This document shows positions 1-5,786 of a stretch of DNA of 8,457 nucleotides, one piece after another; the stretch's first letter is position 1; each line of letters starts with the position of its first letter. Source of the stretch: HK-STAS-PATE-34 sp031973435 (GTDB lineage Bacteria; Patescibacteriota; Minisyncoccia; Phycocordibacterales; UBA9973); NCBI GenBank assembly GCA_031973435.1, contig DALYDA010000025.1:1-8457 (forward strand), written 5' to 3'. The position numbers were made by a program, and so were the translations under genes. The notes beneath the pieces are model-generated. The model had not been told where the DNA came from, made no database searches, and saw only the letters and a list, made by a program, of their open reading frames with translations.

Positions 1-346
1 CGAGTTTTTCTCTTTCAAGAGATCCTGACTTATAAAGAACCATCTTCTCTTTGAGTCTTCTTGATACCCTTTTCATTGTTCTTTTGCGGACTCGCATATA
101 GTGCGGGAACGCTATATATCCAAGAAAATCAATACCATGAGTATATTTACGAATGGTAATTTTCTTTGGGTGGATCGTGAGTTTTAATGACTCTGCAAGA
201 AACTTTGATATATCGGAAATCAGAGAAATTAGATATTCCTGGCTGTCACTGACAATGACGAAATCATCGGTATACCTGGCGTAATATTTTACCTTTAAAT
301 CATGCTTCATGGGCAGATGGTCTAGGGAAATCTTTTTTGGAAAACT
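1..346 (-). pseudogene. Reverse transcriptase, C-terminal part (5'-truncated, runs off left edge)
   Basis: The minus strand is open from 346 to the window start. It reads HDLKVKYYARYTDDF followed by VIVSDS, then LKLTIHPKKITI, GIDFLGYIAFPHY and a basic tail (RVRKRTMKRVSRRLKEK). YTDD is the YxDD metal-binding motif of the reverse transcriptase palm (motif 5). HPKK and GIDFLGY correspond to motifs 6-7 of bacterial non-LTR-type reverse transcriptases, close in style to those of diversity-generating retroelements and related CPR enzymes. Finger and palm motifs 1-4, roughly 200 residues, should lie before KHDLKV. Instead homology fades near 325 and a TGA lies at 347-349; the other minus frames also hit stops nearby. 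The gene has therefore lost its 5' part, or a frameshift plus rearrangement occurred. The 3' end lies outside the window. No template/variable repeat pair is visible, so the retroelement class is not settled. Confidence 0.72.
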
Positions 347-573
347 TCAATGCTCAGATTGACGACCAAAAACTCGATCTTATTCTGACTGCTGAAAGTG
401 GAGTTTGTGATCATTTAGATCAAAGTCGTGACCCTGAAATTATTAACGGAGATGGCGCGCTGATCCGAGGGTTGCTTCGACTGCTAACTGCTCTTCGTGC
501 TAAGGCAACGGTTCCTGCGGTTGAATGGGAGAAATACGAAGCAGTTTTTGATCAAACGGATATGGAGAAATAG
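337..573 (+). CDS. Small hypothetical protein, possibly a gene remnant
   Basis: A 78-aa frame starts at a TTG preceded by AGGGA (324-328) at 8-base spacing, which would be the only Shine-Dalgarno-like start in the window. The frame is open back to 259 with no ATG, so it could equally be the 3' end of a gene whose start was lost where it abuts the reverse transcriptase remnant. The product is acidic, without membrane segments or cysteine clusters. Its C-terminal half (GALIRGLLRLLTALRAKATV, then VEWEKYEAVF) looks helical and well composed. I do not recognise a family and no function is offered. It overlaps the end of the minus-strand frame by ten bases, which is unusual for two intact convergently placed 5' ends. 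Confidence 0.4.
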   Translation: MENFNAQIDDQKLDLILTAESGVCDHLDQSRDPEIINGDGALIRGLLRLLTALRAKATVPAVEWEKYEAVFDQTDMEK

Positions 574-665
574 TTACACATGACTGCAATCTTATAGGTC
601 CAATCTATGTCACTTTTGTCACTTTTTGAAGCGCACGAGATGCGTCGATTAAGTTTCTGAAAAAG

Positions 666-674
666 TGCTAAAAT
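666..674 (+). promoter_or_regulatory. Extended -10 promoter
   Basis: TGC directly precedes TAAAAT (669-674), giving an extended -10 box. No good -35 is visible; TCGATT at 645-650 is a weak candidate with an 18-base spacer. It would start a transcript near 681, about 50 bases before the ATG at 734. Confidence 0.45.
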
Positions 675-733
675 GACCTTACAGGGCTTGTCCGCCTTTG
701 GTTCTAACACGACGCTCTCCGCAAAATAAAGAA

Positions 734-1093
734 ATGTACAAAGAAAAAATCTTGGCAAATATGGTCTTTCTCCTTCACTTAGCACTATATATAGTCATTG
801 TCTTTGGATGGCTGTTCCCTTCCATATGGGTCTTCTATATGGCAATCATGTTTATTACACTAGTCCAAGACGTATTCCTCGACTACTGCATACTTAGTAA
901 GTGGGAGTTTCTACTTCGAAAAAAGTCTGACCCGAAGGTAGATTACCATTACAATTTTTCAAGCTTTTACATACACAAATTTGTCGGTGAGCCACTTTCT
1001 CCTAGTTTTGTTCGCAGATGGGCAATAGTATTTCTGTCTATTTCAATTTTCATAAACTTGTACTTTAGATACTTTTACGTGTATGACTACTAG
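734..1093 (+). CDS. Small three-helix membrane protein, DUF2784-like
   Basis: This 119-aa protein has hydrophobic segments at about residues 9-27, 30-48 and 96-114. Between helices 2 and 3 lies DYCILSKWEFLLRKK (residues 50-64). The pattern C-x-L-[S/T]-x-x-E-x-x-[L]-R is reminiscent of the CPLTxxE..LR signature of the DUF2784 membrane family, followed as there by an aromatic stretch (YNFSSFYIHKF) and a last helix. The function of that family is unknown. The frame extends upstream to a TTG at 698, but the ATG at 734 is preferred because it starts just before the first helix and the extra 12 residues look non-coding. No Shine-Dalgarno sequence precedes it. The stop TAG overlaps the -35 of the next gene, so there is no room for a terminator between them. 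The family call is by eye. Confidence 0.65.
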   Translation: MYKEKILANMVFLLHLALYIVIVFGWLFPSIWVFYMAIMFITLVQDVFLDYCILSKWEFLLRKKSDPKVDYHYNFSSFYIHKFVGEPLSPSFVRRWAIVFLSISIFINLYFRYFYVYDY

Positions 1094-1121
1094 ACAAAAC
1101 TATGACATAGTGTGCTATAAT
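1091..1121 (+). promoter_or_regulatory. Promoter of the SWIB gene
   Basis: TAGACA (1091-1096) and an extended -10, TGC-TATAAT (1113-1121), are separated by 19 bases. The -35 overlaps the stop codon of the upstream membrane-protein gene. The leader to the ATG at 1153 would be about 25 bases and has no Shine-Dalgarno motif. Confidence 0.65.
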
Positions 1122-1152
1122 GTCCGCAGTTATTAAATAACAAGAAAATCAT

Positions 1153-1407
1153 ATGCCAAAAGCAAATTCAGCATTTATGAAGCCGATGAACATAAGCGAT
1201 GAACTCGCAGCTGTTGTTGGAAAAGGACCTATGCCAAGAAGTGAAGTAGTAAAAGCTCTATGGGTTTATATAAAGAAGAACAATCTTCAAGACCCAAAGG
1301 CAAAGAGAAACATAATAGCAGATGAAAACCTAAAGAAGGTATTCGGAGGAAAAGCTGTTGTAAACATGTTCGAAATGACAAAACTCGTTTCAAAACACCT
1401 TTCATAA
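1153..1407 (+). CDS. SWIB/MDM2-domain protein
   Basis: The 84-aa protein is essentially a single SWIB domain. It opens with AFMKPMNISDELAAVVG (residues 7-23), continues with EVVKALWVYIKKNNLQDP (31-48) and NIIADENLKKVFGG (53-66), and closes with a C-terminal helix (MFEMTKLVSKHL). These are the hallmarks of the SWIB/MDM2 fold, first known from eukaryotic SWI/SNF BAF60 subunits and MDM2. It also occurs as a small stand-alone protein in chlamydiae and many CPR and other bacteria. In chlamydiae SWIB proteins are linked to chromatin or topoisomerase biology; the role here is unknown and a nucleoid or transcription role is an inference. The gene has its own extended -10 promoter and a strong terminator, so it is probably monocistronic. 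Confidence 0.88.
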   Translation: MPKANSAFMKPMNISDELAAVVGKGPMPRSEVVKALWVYIKKNNLQDPKAKRNIIADENLKKVFGGKAVVNMFEMTKLVSKHLS

Positions 1408-1420
1408 TAGTTATCAAAAA

Positions 1421-1454
1421 AACAAAAAGCACCCACATGGGTGTTTTTTGTTTT
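1421..1454 (+). terminator. Rho-independent terminator after the SWIB gene
   Basis: CACCCA (1430-1435) pairs with TGGGTG (1438-1443) across a 2-base gap, so the true loop must be slightly larger. The stem is extended outward by a G-T wobble and AACAAAAA/TTTTTGTT. The T-rich right arm serves as the U-tract. The A-rich left side makes it potentially bidirectional. Confidence 0.85.
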
Positions 1455-1478
1455 AGTATTTCCGAATAAAAAGTGCTG

Positions 1479-1487
1479 TGATATAAT
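1479..1487 (+). promoter_or_regulatory. Extended -10 promoter of the RRM gene
   Basis: TGA followed by TATAAT (1482-1487) forms a consensus extended -10 box; no convincing -35 is visible. The leader to the ATG at 1565 would be about 70 bases, long for this window, so it could hold regulatory RNA sequence, possibly autoregulatory as in some RRM-protein genes (inference). Confidence 0.55.
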
Positions 1488-1564
1488 ATTTTTCAGTAGT
1501 TTCCACAAGCAAACACTTTTGGAAGTAATCGACTACAAGTTTATTAAGTTAGTTAGAAAGTTAA

Positions 1565-1825
1565 ATGCAAAACAAACTTTTCATCGGTAACTTGCCTTAC
1601 AAAGCAACTGATGCCGAATTACAGGACTTTTTCTCTGGAGCAGGTACAGTTACATCTGCAACCATAATCAAAGAGCGAGATAGTGGTCGCTCAAAAGGTT
1701 TCGGGTTTGTAGAAATGTCTTCAGACCAAGAAGCAGAGAAAGCAATAGAAATGCTAAATGGCCAAGATTTCCAAGGCCGAGCAATCATGGTTTCTATCGC
1801 ACGTCCAATGACTCCTCGCGCATAA
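1565..1825 (+). CDS. RNA-recognition-motif (RRM) RNA-binding protein
   Basis: The 86-aa protein is one complete RRM. RNP-2 is LFIGNL (residues 5-10) and RNP-1 is KGFGFVEM (44-51), with aromatic residues at the expected RNA-stacking positions (Phe6, Phe46, Phe48). The beta-alpha-beta-beta-alpha-beta order is clear: LFIGNL, ATDAELQDFFSGAG, VTSATIIKERDSG, GFGFVEM, EAEKAIEMLNGQ and IMVSIARP. Stand-alone RRM proteins of this size are known from cyanobacteria (Rbp, cold-inducible) and many other bacteria and are thought to bind single-stranded RNA. The usual Gly-rich tail is absent; the protein ends PMTPRA right after the fold. No Shine-Dalgarno sequence precedes the ATG. The gene is flanked by its own promoter and terminator. 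Confidence 0.92.
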   Translation: MQNKLFIGNLPYKATDAELQDFFSGAGTVTSATIIKERDSGRSKGFGFVEMSSDQEAEKAIEMLNGQDFQGRAIMVSIARPMTPRA

Positions 1826-1844
1826 CAAAATACACTTGAGTCCA

Positions 1845-1880
1845 AACAAAACCCCTTCCCTCGGTTGGGGTTTTGTTGTT
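1845..1880 (+). terminator. Rho-independent terminator after the RRM gene
   Basis: AACAAAACCCC (1845-1855) pairs perfectly with GGGGTTTTGTT (1867-1877) around an 11-base loop. The right arm is T-rich. It lies between the RRM stop and the receiver-gene promoter. Confidence 0.85.
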
Positions 1881-1908
1881 TTGGACATGGAGAAAAGGGG
1901 TGTATAAT
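1881..1908 (+). promoter_or_regulatory. Promoter of the receiver gene, likely giving a leaderless mRNA
   Basis: TATAAT (1903-1908) is a perfect -10 box, with TTGGAC (1881-1886) as a partial -35 at 16-base spacing. The ATG begins at 1916, eight bases after the box, which is where transcription should start. Confidence 0.6.
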
Positions 1909-1915
1909 AGAAAAC

Positions 1916-2290
1916 ATGTCAGAACAAACAAACGGCAAAAAAGTACTACTTGTAGAAGACGATACTTTCCTCCAAGGGATCTCAGCTACGAAACTAGCAA
2001 AGGAAGGATACACTGTCATCACAGCAGGTACAGCAGAAGATGCAATAAAAAAATTGGCAGATAAGCCAGACATACTTTTACTTGACCTTGTGCTCCCTGG
2101 AGGAGATGGGTACTCAGTACTCCAAGCCATGAAAGACACAGGCGTAACTTTGCCAGTGATCGTTTTTTCAAATCTAACAACGGACGAAGACGTCGCAAAG
2201 GCAAAAGAGATGGGAGCAAAAGAATACATGGTAAAGTCCAACTTCACACTAGATGAACTTATTGAGAAGATAAAAGTGTACTTGGTTTAG
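1916..2290 (+). CDS. Stand-alone response-regulator receiver protein (CheY-like)
   Basis: The 124-aa protein consists only of a receiver domain. The acidic pocket EDD is at residues 14-16 (LLVEDD) and the phospho-acceptor is Asp57 (ILLLDLVLPGGDG). The conserved Ser/Thr is Ser85 (VIVFSN) and the conserved Lys is Lys107 (YMVKSN). All residues needed for phosphotransfer from a histidine kinase are present. There is no output domain, so it should signal through protein partners like CheY or Spo0F-type proteins. No kinase gene is nearby. The frame extends to 1865, but that part runs through the upstream terminator, so the ATG at 1916 is chosen. The start coincides with the predicted transcription start, implying a leaderless message. 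Confidence 0.92.
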   Translation: MSEQTNGKKVLLVEDDTFLQGISATKLAKEGYTVITAGTAEDAIKKLADKPDILLLDLVLPGGDGYSVLQAMKDTGVTLPVIVFSNLTTDEDVAKAKEMGAKEYMVKSNFTLDELIEKIKVYLV

Positions 2291-2306
2291 GTAGTTTATA
2301 AACCAC
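2291..2306. promoter_or_regulatory. 16-bp near-perfect palindrome upstream of the cupredoxin gene
   Basis: GTAGTTTATAAACCAC is symmetric at 7 of 8 paired positions. It begins right after the receiver-gene stop and ends against a possible -10 (TTTAAT, 2307-2312) for the cupredoxin gene. It could be an operator; with a single site and no known regulator this is only a suggestion. Confidence 0.25.
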
Positions 2307-2332
2307 TTTAATATTAATTGGCATATAAAAAT

Positions 2333-2800
2333 ATGAAACAATTTTCACTCATTCTTTTGGCTATAATAGTTGTTGTCGCGATAATCCTATCTGTAGGAAA
2401 TAAAAAGGAAGTAGCCGCTCCAAGTATCCCAAATGATGACACAGAAATAGAGAGCCCATCTGAAAATACATCAGTGCATACAGAAACCAGTTCTGGAGAA
2501 GCGGATATGAATACAGAGGTGTCCGCAAAAACTCACACAGTTACATACACCTCTTCTGGATTTAGTCCATCGTCACTTACTATAAATGCAGGCGACGCAG
2601 TACACTTTGTAAACAACACATCTGGAACTATGTGGGTTGCCTCAGATCCCCATCCTATGCACTCAGACTATAGCGAGTTTGATGCACAAAAGGGATACGC
2701 GTCAAATACTACATACTCATTTACATTTGATGAAGCTGGAACTTATGAATATCACGACCACCAGCACGCAAGCATGAGAGGAACGATAATAGTTAAATAA
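2333..2800 (+). CDS. Membrane-anchored cupredoxin-domain protein lacking the copper Cys
   Basis: The 155-aa protein has an N-terminal hydrophobic helix (residues 4-21) without a lipobox, so it is probably signal-anchored. A Ser/Thr/Glu-rich linker (about 30-68) follows, then a cupredoxin fold (69-155). The fold shows SDPHPMH (104-110) and the C-terminal YEYHDHQHASMRGTIIV (138-154). In type I copper proteins that end reads C-x2-H-x3-M with the same spacing. Here Asp142 takes the Cys position, while His145 and Met148 keep theirs. His107, His110, His141 and His143 add potential metal ligands. The whole protein has no cysteine. A normal blue-copper electron-transfer site is therefore unlikely; a His-rich copper site or binding role is plausible. 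The ATG at 2333 is preferred to the TTG at 2318 because it directly precedes the hydrophobic helix. No Shine-Dalgarno sequence is present. Confidence 0.85.
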   Translation: MKQFSLILLAIIVVVAIILSVGNKKEVAAPSIPNDDTEIESPSENTSVHTETSSGEADMNTEVSAKTHTVTYTSSGFSPSSLTINAGDAVHFVNNTSGTMWVASDPHPMHSDYSEFDAQKGYASNTTYSFTFDEAGTYEYHDHQHASMRGTIIVK

Positions 2801-2804
2801 AGAT

Positions 2805-2836
2805 AAAAGACCATGTATAAAACATGGTCTTTTTTT
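2805..2836. terminator. Bidirectional terminator between cupredoxin and the 66-aa gene
   Basis: AAAAGACCATGT (2805-2816) pairs perfectly with ACATGGTCTTTT (2822-2833) around a 5-base loop. A T-run follows on the + strand, and a TCTTTTATCTTTATTT tract follows on the minus strand, so it can end both convergent transcripts. Confidence 0.88.
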
Positions 2837-2850
2837 GTTGGAAGTGTTTT

Positions 2851-3051
2851 TTAAAGCAAAAGACTTTCGTAGTCTTTGCCTTGATCAACATAGACTCTGT
2901 TAGTCTCCTGTTGATTTAAAATATTTTCGTTAAACTCGAGCACTTCCTGCTCGTTAATCATGAAGTTGCCAATTTCAGGATTTTCTTGCAAATTTTTGTC
3001 TCTCTCAGACAAGAAGTCTGCGAAAGGTGTTTTTTTGCTAGTTTTACCCAT
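2851..3051 (-). CDS. Small hypothetical protein (66 aa)
   Basis: I do not recognise this protein. It is hydrophilic and acidic, with no membrane helix and no cysteine, and has a short basic N-terminus (MGKTSKKTPFADFL) followed by an Asn/Gln/Glu-rich stretch. It is accepted as a real gene because of its signals. A near-consensus promoter (TTGACT, 17-base spacer, TGC-TATAAT) sits directly upstream, and a bidirectional terminator lies just past its stop. The ATG at 3051 follows the -10 by 17 bases, so the leader is only about ten bases and has no Shine-Dalgarno sequence. It is transcribed divergently from recG with a 91-base gap. Being hydrophilic and isolated it could be a regulator or an accessory factor, but nothing in the sequence says which. 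Confidence 0.65.
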   Translation of the reverse strand: MGKTSKKTPFADFLSERDKNLQENPEIGNFMINEQEVLEFNENILNQQETNRVYVDQGKDYESLLL

Positions 3052-3067
3052 TTCTAAATTTTTTTAT

Positions 3068-3096
3068 ATTATAGCATGTTTAAATCGTTTAGTCAA
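3068..3096 (-). promoter_or_regulatory. Near-consensus promoter of the 66-aa gene
   Basis: On the minus strand TTGACT (3096-3091) is followed after exactly 17 bases by TATAAT (3073-3068), preceded by TGC (extended -10). It is the best promoter match in the window, implying high expression of a tiny protein. Confidence 0.82.
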
Positions 3097-3130
3097 TGTT
3101 AATATTGTAATCAAATTTGGCTTTTCACGA

Positions 3131-3142
3131 TAGAATAACAAT
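3131..3142 (+). promoter_or_regulatory. Likely -10 box of recG (leaderless)
   Basis: TAGAAT (3131-3136) ends six bases before the recG ATG at 3143. The best -35-like sequence, TTGTAA at 3105-3110, has a long 20-base spacer. Transcription would start at or next to the start codon. A weak promoter would suit a low-abundance repair helicase. Confidence 0.45.
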
Positions 3143-5311
3143 ATGAATCTGATAGACAAGATCGAGAAGCACTTCCCCCGACTCGACATAAACCAAAGAA
3201 AGGCACTCAAGCGAGTGGGACTCGAAACAATCGAGGACCTACTTTTTTACTTCCCTGCTAGATACTCTGACATATCGGAACTACATTTTATAAATGAACT
3301 CGTTCCTGGTGAACAGGCAACAATACTAGGGAAAATAGTATCTGCAAAAACAAAAAAGTCTTTCAAGACAAAAGTACCCATGGGTGAGGCGACAGTAGAG
3401 GATACAACTGGATCTATAAAGATAGTCTGGTTCAATCAGGCATACCTAGCAAAGATGTTTCGTGCTGGAGACTTTGTAAAAGTAACAGGAAAAGTTTCTG
3501 AAACTAAAAACGGAATAACTCTGACCAATCCAGAAATAGAAAAGACGCCCAACCTACCTATAGACCGGCACAATACACTTTTTGTGGGCGAAGGAAGTGT
3601 AAATGTAAATATCCGTTATCCGATATATAGAGAGACAAGAGGGCTCACATCCAAATGGCTCTACCATGCGATAGAAAAAGTATTTGGAAGTGGAATACTC
3701 ACACAACTCGAGGAATATATCCCGGAAGAAATATTGAGGGAATACAAACTTCCCAACCTGAAAACTGCACTGATCTGGATTCACACTCCACGGAAGGAAG
3801 AAGACGCACTTGCAGCAAGAAAAAGATTTGCTTTCGAGGAGGTATTTTTCATACAACTCTCAAAACAAAATGAGAAGAAAAATTGGAGTAAACTTGGGGC
3901 ATATTCTATCGTTGCAACAGACAAGTCTACAAACGACTTTCTGTCGCGTTTTCCATTCTCCCCTACCAAAGGACAAAAAGATGCGATCGACAGTATCGTA
4001 AAGGATATTTCTAAAGACTCTCCTATGTCTCGTCTTCTCGAAGGAGATGTTGGGAGTGGAAAAACACTTGTTGCTGCGGCGGCTTCTTTTACCGCTATCA
4101 CGACACGACCAAAGGGACAAAACTTTGGAACTCTACAAGTTGCATACATGGCACCTACAGAGATACTTGCTACTCAACTTTTCGAAAACTTCATAACATA
4201 CTTTGAACATACAGGTATAAATATCGGACTCATAACAGGAAGTGGGTGCCGGAAGTTTCCTTCGAAAGTTGCCTCGAATGCTGGCAACTGGACCAATATC
4301 TCTAGATCGCAACTACTCAAGTGGACAGAGAACGGCGAAATACCCATATTGATCGGTACACATGCCTTGATACAAAAATCTGTTAAGTTCAAACACCTCG
4401 CACTTGTGATAATAGACGAACAACACCGCTTCGGAGTAAACCAAAGAAGCATGCTTGCCAGAAAAGAAGGTTTCGTCCCCCACCTACTTTCCATGACAGC
4501 AACTCCAATCCCTCGCACACTTGCTCTTACCATATACGGAGACCTCGATCTCACAGTCCTCGACGAAATGCCCGCTGGTAGAAAGCAGATCATCACAGAC
4601 ATCATTCCTGACAACAAGAGGGACGAAGCATACGAAAAAATAAAAGAAGAAATGAAAAAAGGACGACAACTCTATGTAATATGTCCTCGGATAGATGAAC
4701 CAGATCCTGACCAAGAAATGACTCTTATTGTAAAGTCTGTCACCGCAGAAGCAAAAAGACTGAAGAAAGAAATATTCAAAGACAAAACTATAGGAATATT
4801 ACATTCAAAAATGTCCAAGGAAAAGAAGGAGGAAGTAATGGAAGAATTTTCTGAAGGAAGTATCGACATACTCGTAGCTACTTCTGTTGTCGAGGTCGGA
4901 GTAAATGTACCGAACGCAACAATTATCATTATCGAAGGAGCAGAAAGATTCGGACTTGCTCAACTTCACCAACTACGAGGAAGAGTTCTAAGAAGCTCTG
5001 ACCAGGCGTACTGTTTCCTTTTTGCCGATGCAAAGACTGATAAAACTCTCGACAGACTAAAAGCTATCAAAACAGCCAAGAACGGTTTCGAACTTGCAGA
5101 ACTAGATCTTGGACTTCGAGGTGCAGGAGAACTCTCTGGAAGTAAACAATGGGGGCTAAGTGATCTTGCGATGGAGGCTATAAAGAATCCAAAAATGGTA
5201 GAACTCGCTCGGCTCGAAGCGCAAAAAATTGTAAAGGTATCAAACCTCGAAGACTTGGACCCAAAAATGCAAAAAAGAATACAGGAAGTTGGAAACACTC
5301 ACTTCGAATAA
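3143..5311 (+). CDS. recG: ATP-dependent DNA helicase RecG
   Basis: RecG is a double-stranded DNA translocase that reverses stalled forks and branch-migrates Holliday junctions. The 722-aa protein has the full layout. An N-terminal helical region and the wedge OB-fold (about 55-135) precede helicase domain 1, with Walker A GDVGSGKT (301-308), APTEILATQ (337-345), GTHALIQ (405-411), the DEQH box with RecG-typical DEQHRFGV (425-432) and MTATPIPRTLAL (451-462). Helicase domain 2 follows, with ILVATSVVEVGVNVPNAT (576-593) and ERFGLAQLHQLRGRVLR (601-617). The C-terminal TRG region is present (GLRGAGELSGSKQWG, 657-671). It is slightly longer than E. coli RecG (693 aa), partly from extra sequence at 368-400 before GTHALIQ. 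Motif VI reads RGRVLR where most RecG proteins have RGRVGR; Leu616 replaces a nearly invariant Gly. Codon use strongly favours AUA for Ile. The start is an ATG with no Shine-Dalgarno sequence. Confidence 0.97.
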   Translation: MNLIDKIEKHFPRLDINQRKALKRVGLETIEDLLFYFPARYSDISELHFINELVPGEQATILGKIVSAKTKKSFKTKVPMGEATVEDTTGSIKIVWFNQAYLAKMFRAGDFVKVTGKVSETKNGITLTNPEIEKTPNLPIDRHNTLFVGEGSVNVNIRYPIYRETRGLTSKWLYHAIEKVFGSGILTQLEEYIPEEILREYKLPNLKTALIWIHTPRKEEDALAARKRFAFEEVFFIQLSKQNEKKNWSKLGAYSIVATDKSTNDFLSRFPFSPTKGQKDAIDSIVKDISKDSPMSRLLEGDVGSGKTLVAAAASFTAITTRPKGQNFGTLQVAYMAPTEILATQLFENFITYFEHTGINIGLITGSGCRKFPSKVASNAGNWTNISRSQLLKWTENGEIPILIGTHALIQKSVKFKHLALVIIDEQHRFGVNQRSMLARKEGFVPHLLSMTATPIPRTLALTIYGDLDLTVLDEMPAGRKQIITDIIPDNKRDEAYEKIKEEMKKGRQLYVICPRIDEPDPDQEMTLIVKSVTAEAKRLKKEIFKDKTIGILHSKMSKEKKEEVMEEFSEGSIDILVATSVVEVGVNVPNATIIIIEGAERFGLAQLHQLRGRVLRSSDQAYCFLFADAKTDKTLDRLKAIKTAKNGFELAELDLGLRGAGELSGSKQWGLSDLAMEAIKNPKMVELARLEAQKIVKVSNLEDLDPKMQKRIQEVGNTHFE

Positions 5312-5340
5312 CAAAAGCCCTTTCGGGCTTTTGTTATTTT
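5308..5340. terminator. Bidirectional terminator between recG and the DUF4383-like gene
   Basis: AACAAAAGCCC (5310-5320) pairs with GGGCTTTTGTT (5325-5335) around a TTTC loop, extended two more pairs outward. The left arm contains the last two bases of the recG stop codon. T-rich flanks on both strands allow it to serve both convergent genes. Confidence 0.9.
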
Positions 5341-5716
5341 ATATAGATTTTCTCATTGGCCACTTTGTCTGGAAAAATGAAAGATAGAGCAATAACACTC
5401 CTATAACGGCATGAAGGATATTGCTTGCTAGATTTACTCCGATGATTCCAAGAACATTGTCTATTCCGATAAATCCAAATATCGTAATTATTGCAAACAC
5501 AAAAAAAAGTATTTTGAAAAACCTTCGAGAATATATTTCCTTCTTTGATGAGATGAGAGCGAAAACTCCAGAAAGCACATAGATGAGTCGGAGGAGTGTG
5601 TCTGCTTCGAAAAGTCCAAATATTTTGTTGTTATGGAGGAACAAAGGCATCAATCCAAGGATGCCAAATATCATGATTGACCAGCCAAAAATTCTAGATT
5701 GTTTCATTGCTTGCAT
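5339..5716 (-). CDS. Four-helix membrane protein, DUF4383-like
   Basis: The 125-aa protein has hydrophobic helices at about residues 9-27, 40-56, 67-84 and 99-115. GWSIMIFGILGLMPLF near the start, GLFEADTLLRLIYVLSGVFAL in helix 2 and NILHAVIGVLLLYLSF in helix 4 follow the pattern of the DUF4383 family (G-F.P early, LGLF..N.LHxxxHLxxG, DNxLHxxxGV). That family has no established biochemical role. The call is by eye, since most His residues of the family pattern are replaced. Reading could begin at 5734, but a -10 box (5725-5730) overlaps that ATG, so the ATG at 5716 is preferred; ATG at 5707 is also possible. The protein has no cysteine. It shares a terminator with recG and diverges from the tRNA promoter. 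Confidence 0.7.
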   Translation of the reverse strand: MQAMKQSRIFGWSIMIFGILGLMPLFLHNNKIFGLFEADTLLRLIYVLSGVFALISSKKEIYSRRFFKILFFVFAIITIFGFIGIDNVLGIIGVNLASNILHAVIGVLLLYLSFFQTKWPMRKSI

Positions 5717-5724
5717 ATAGGCAT

Positions 5725-5733
5725 ATTGTATCA
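5725..5733 (-). promoter_or_regulatory. Extended -10 of the DUF4383-like gene (leaderless)
   Basis: On the minus strand TGA precedes TACAAT (5730-5725), eight bases before the ATG at 5716. This again places transcription initiation at the start codon. The -35 region (TTTCAA, 5753-5748) is weak and would overlap the tRNA -35 on the other strand. Confidence 0.5.
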
Positions 5734-5747
5734 TTTGTAAACTTGTA

Positions 5748-5776
5748 TTGAAATATCAATCAAAATAGAGTAATAT
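5748..5776 (+). promoter_or_regulatory. Promoter of the tRNA-Ile locus
   Basis: TTGAAA (5748-5753) and TAATAT (5771-5776) are 17 bases apart. Transcription would start near 5783, about four bases before the broken 5' tRNA half at 5787, not next to the intact tRNA at 5921. This suggests that the position of the first half is the ancestral gene. Confidence 0.6.
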
Positions 5777-5786
5777 CTAGATACTT

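Noticed and set aside
1..346. Group II intron maturase
   Set aside because: No maturase X or endonuclease domain and no intron domain V hairpin can be seen, and the HPKK...GIDFLGY style fits other bacterial reverse transcriptases better. It cannot be fully excluded because the 3' end is outside the window.
1597..2247. 216-aa minus-strand frame
   Set aside because: It is antisense to the RRM and receiver genes and crosses the terminator between them. Its Ser/Phe/Pro-rich composition is typical of a shadow frame.
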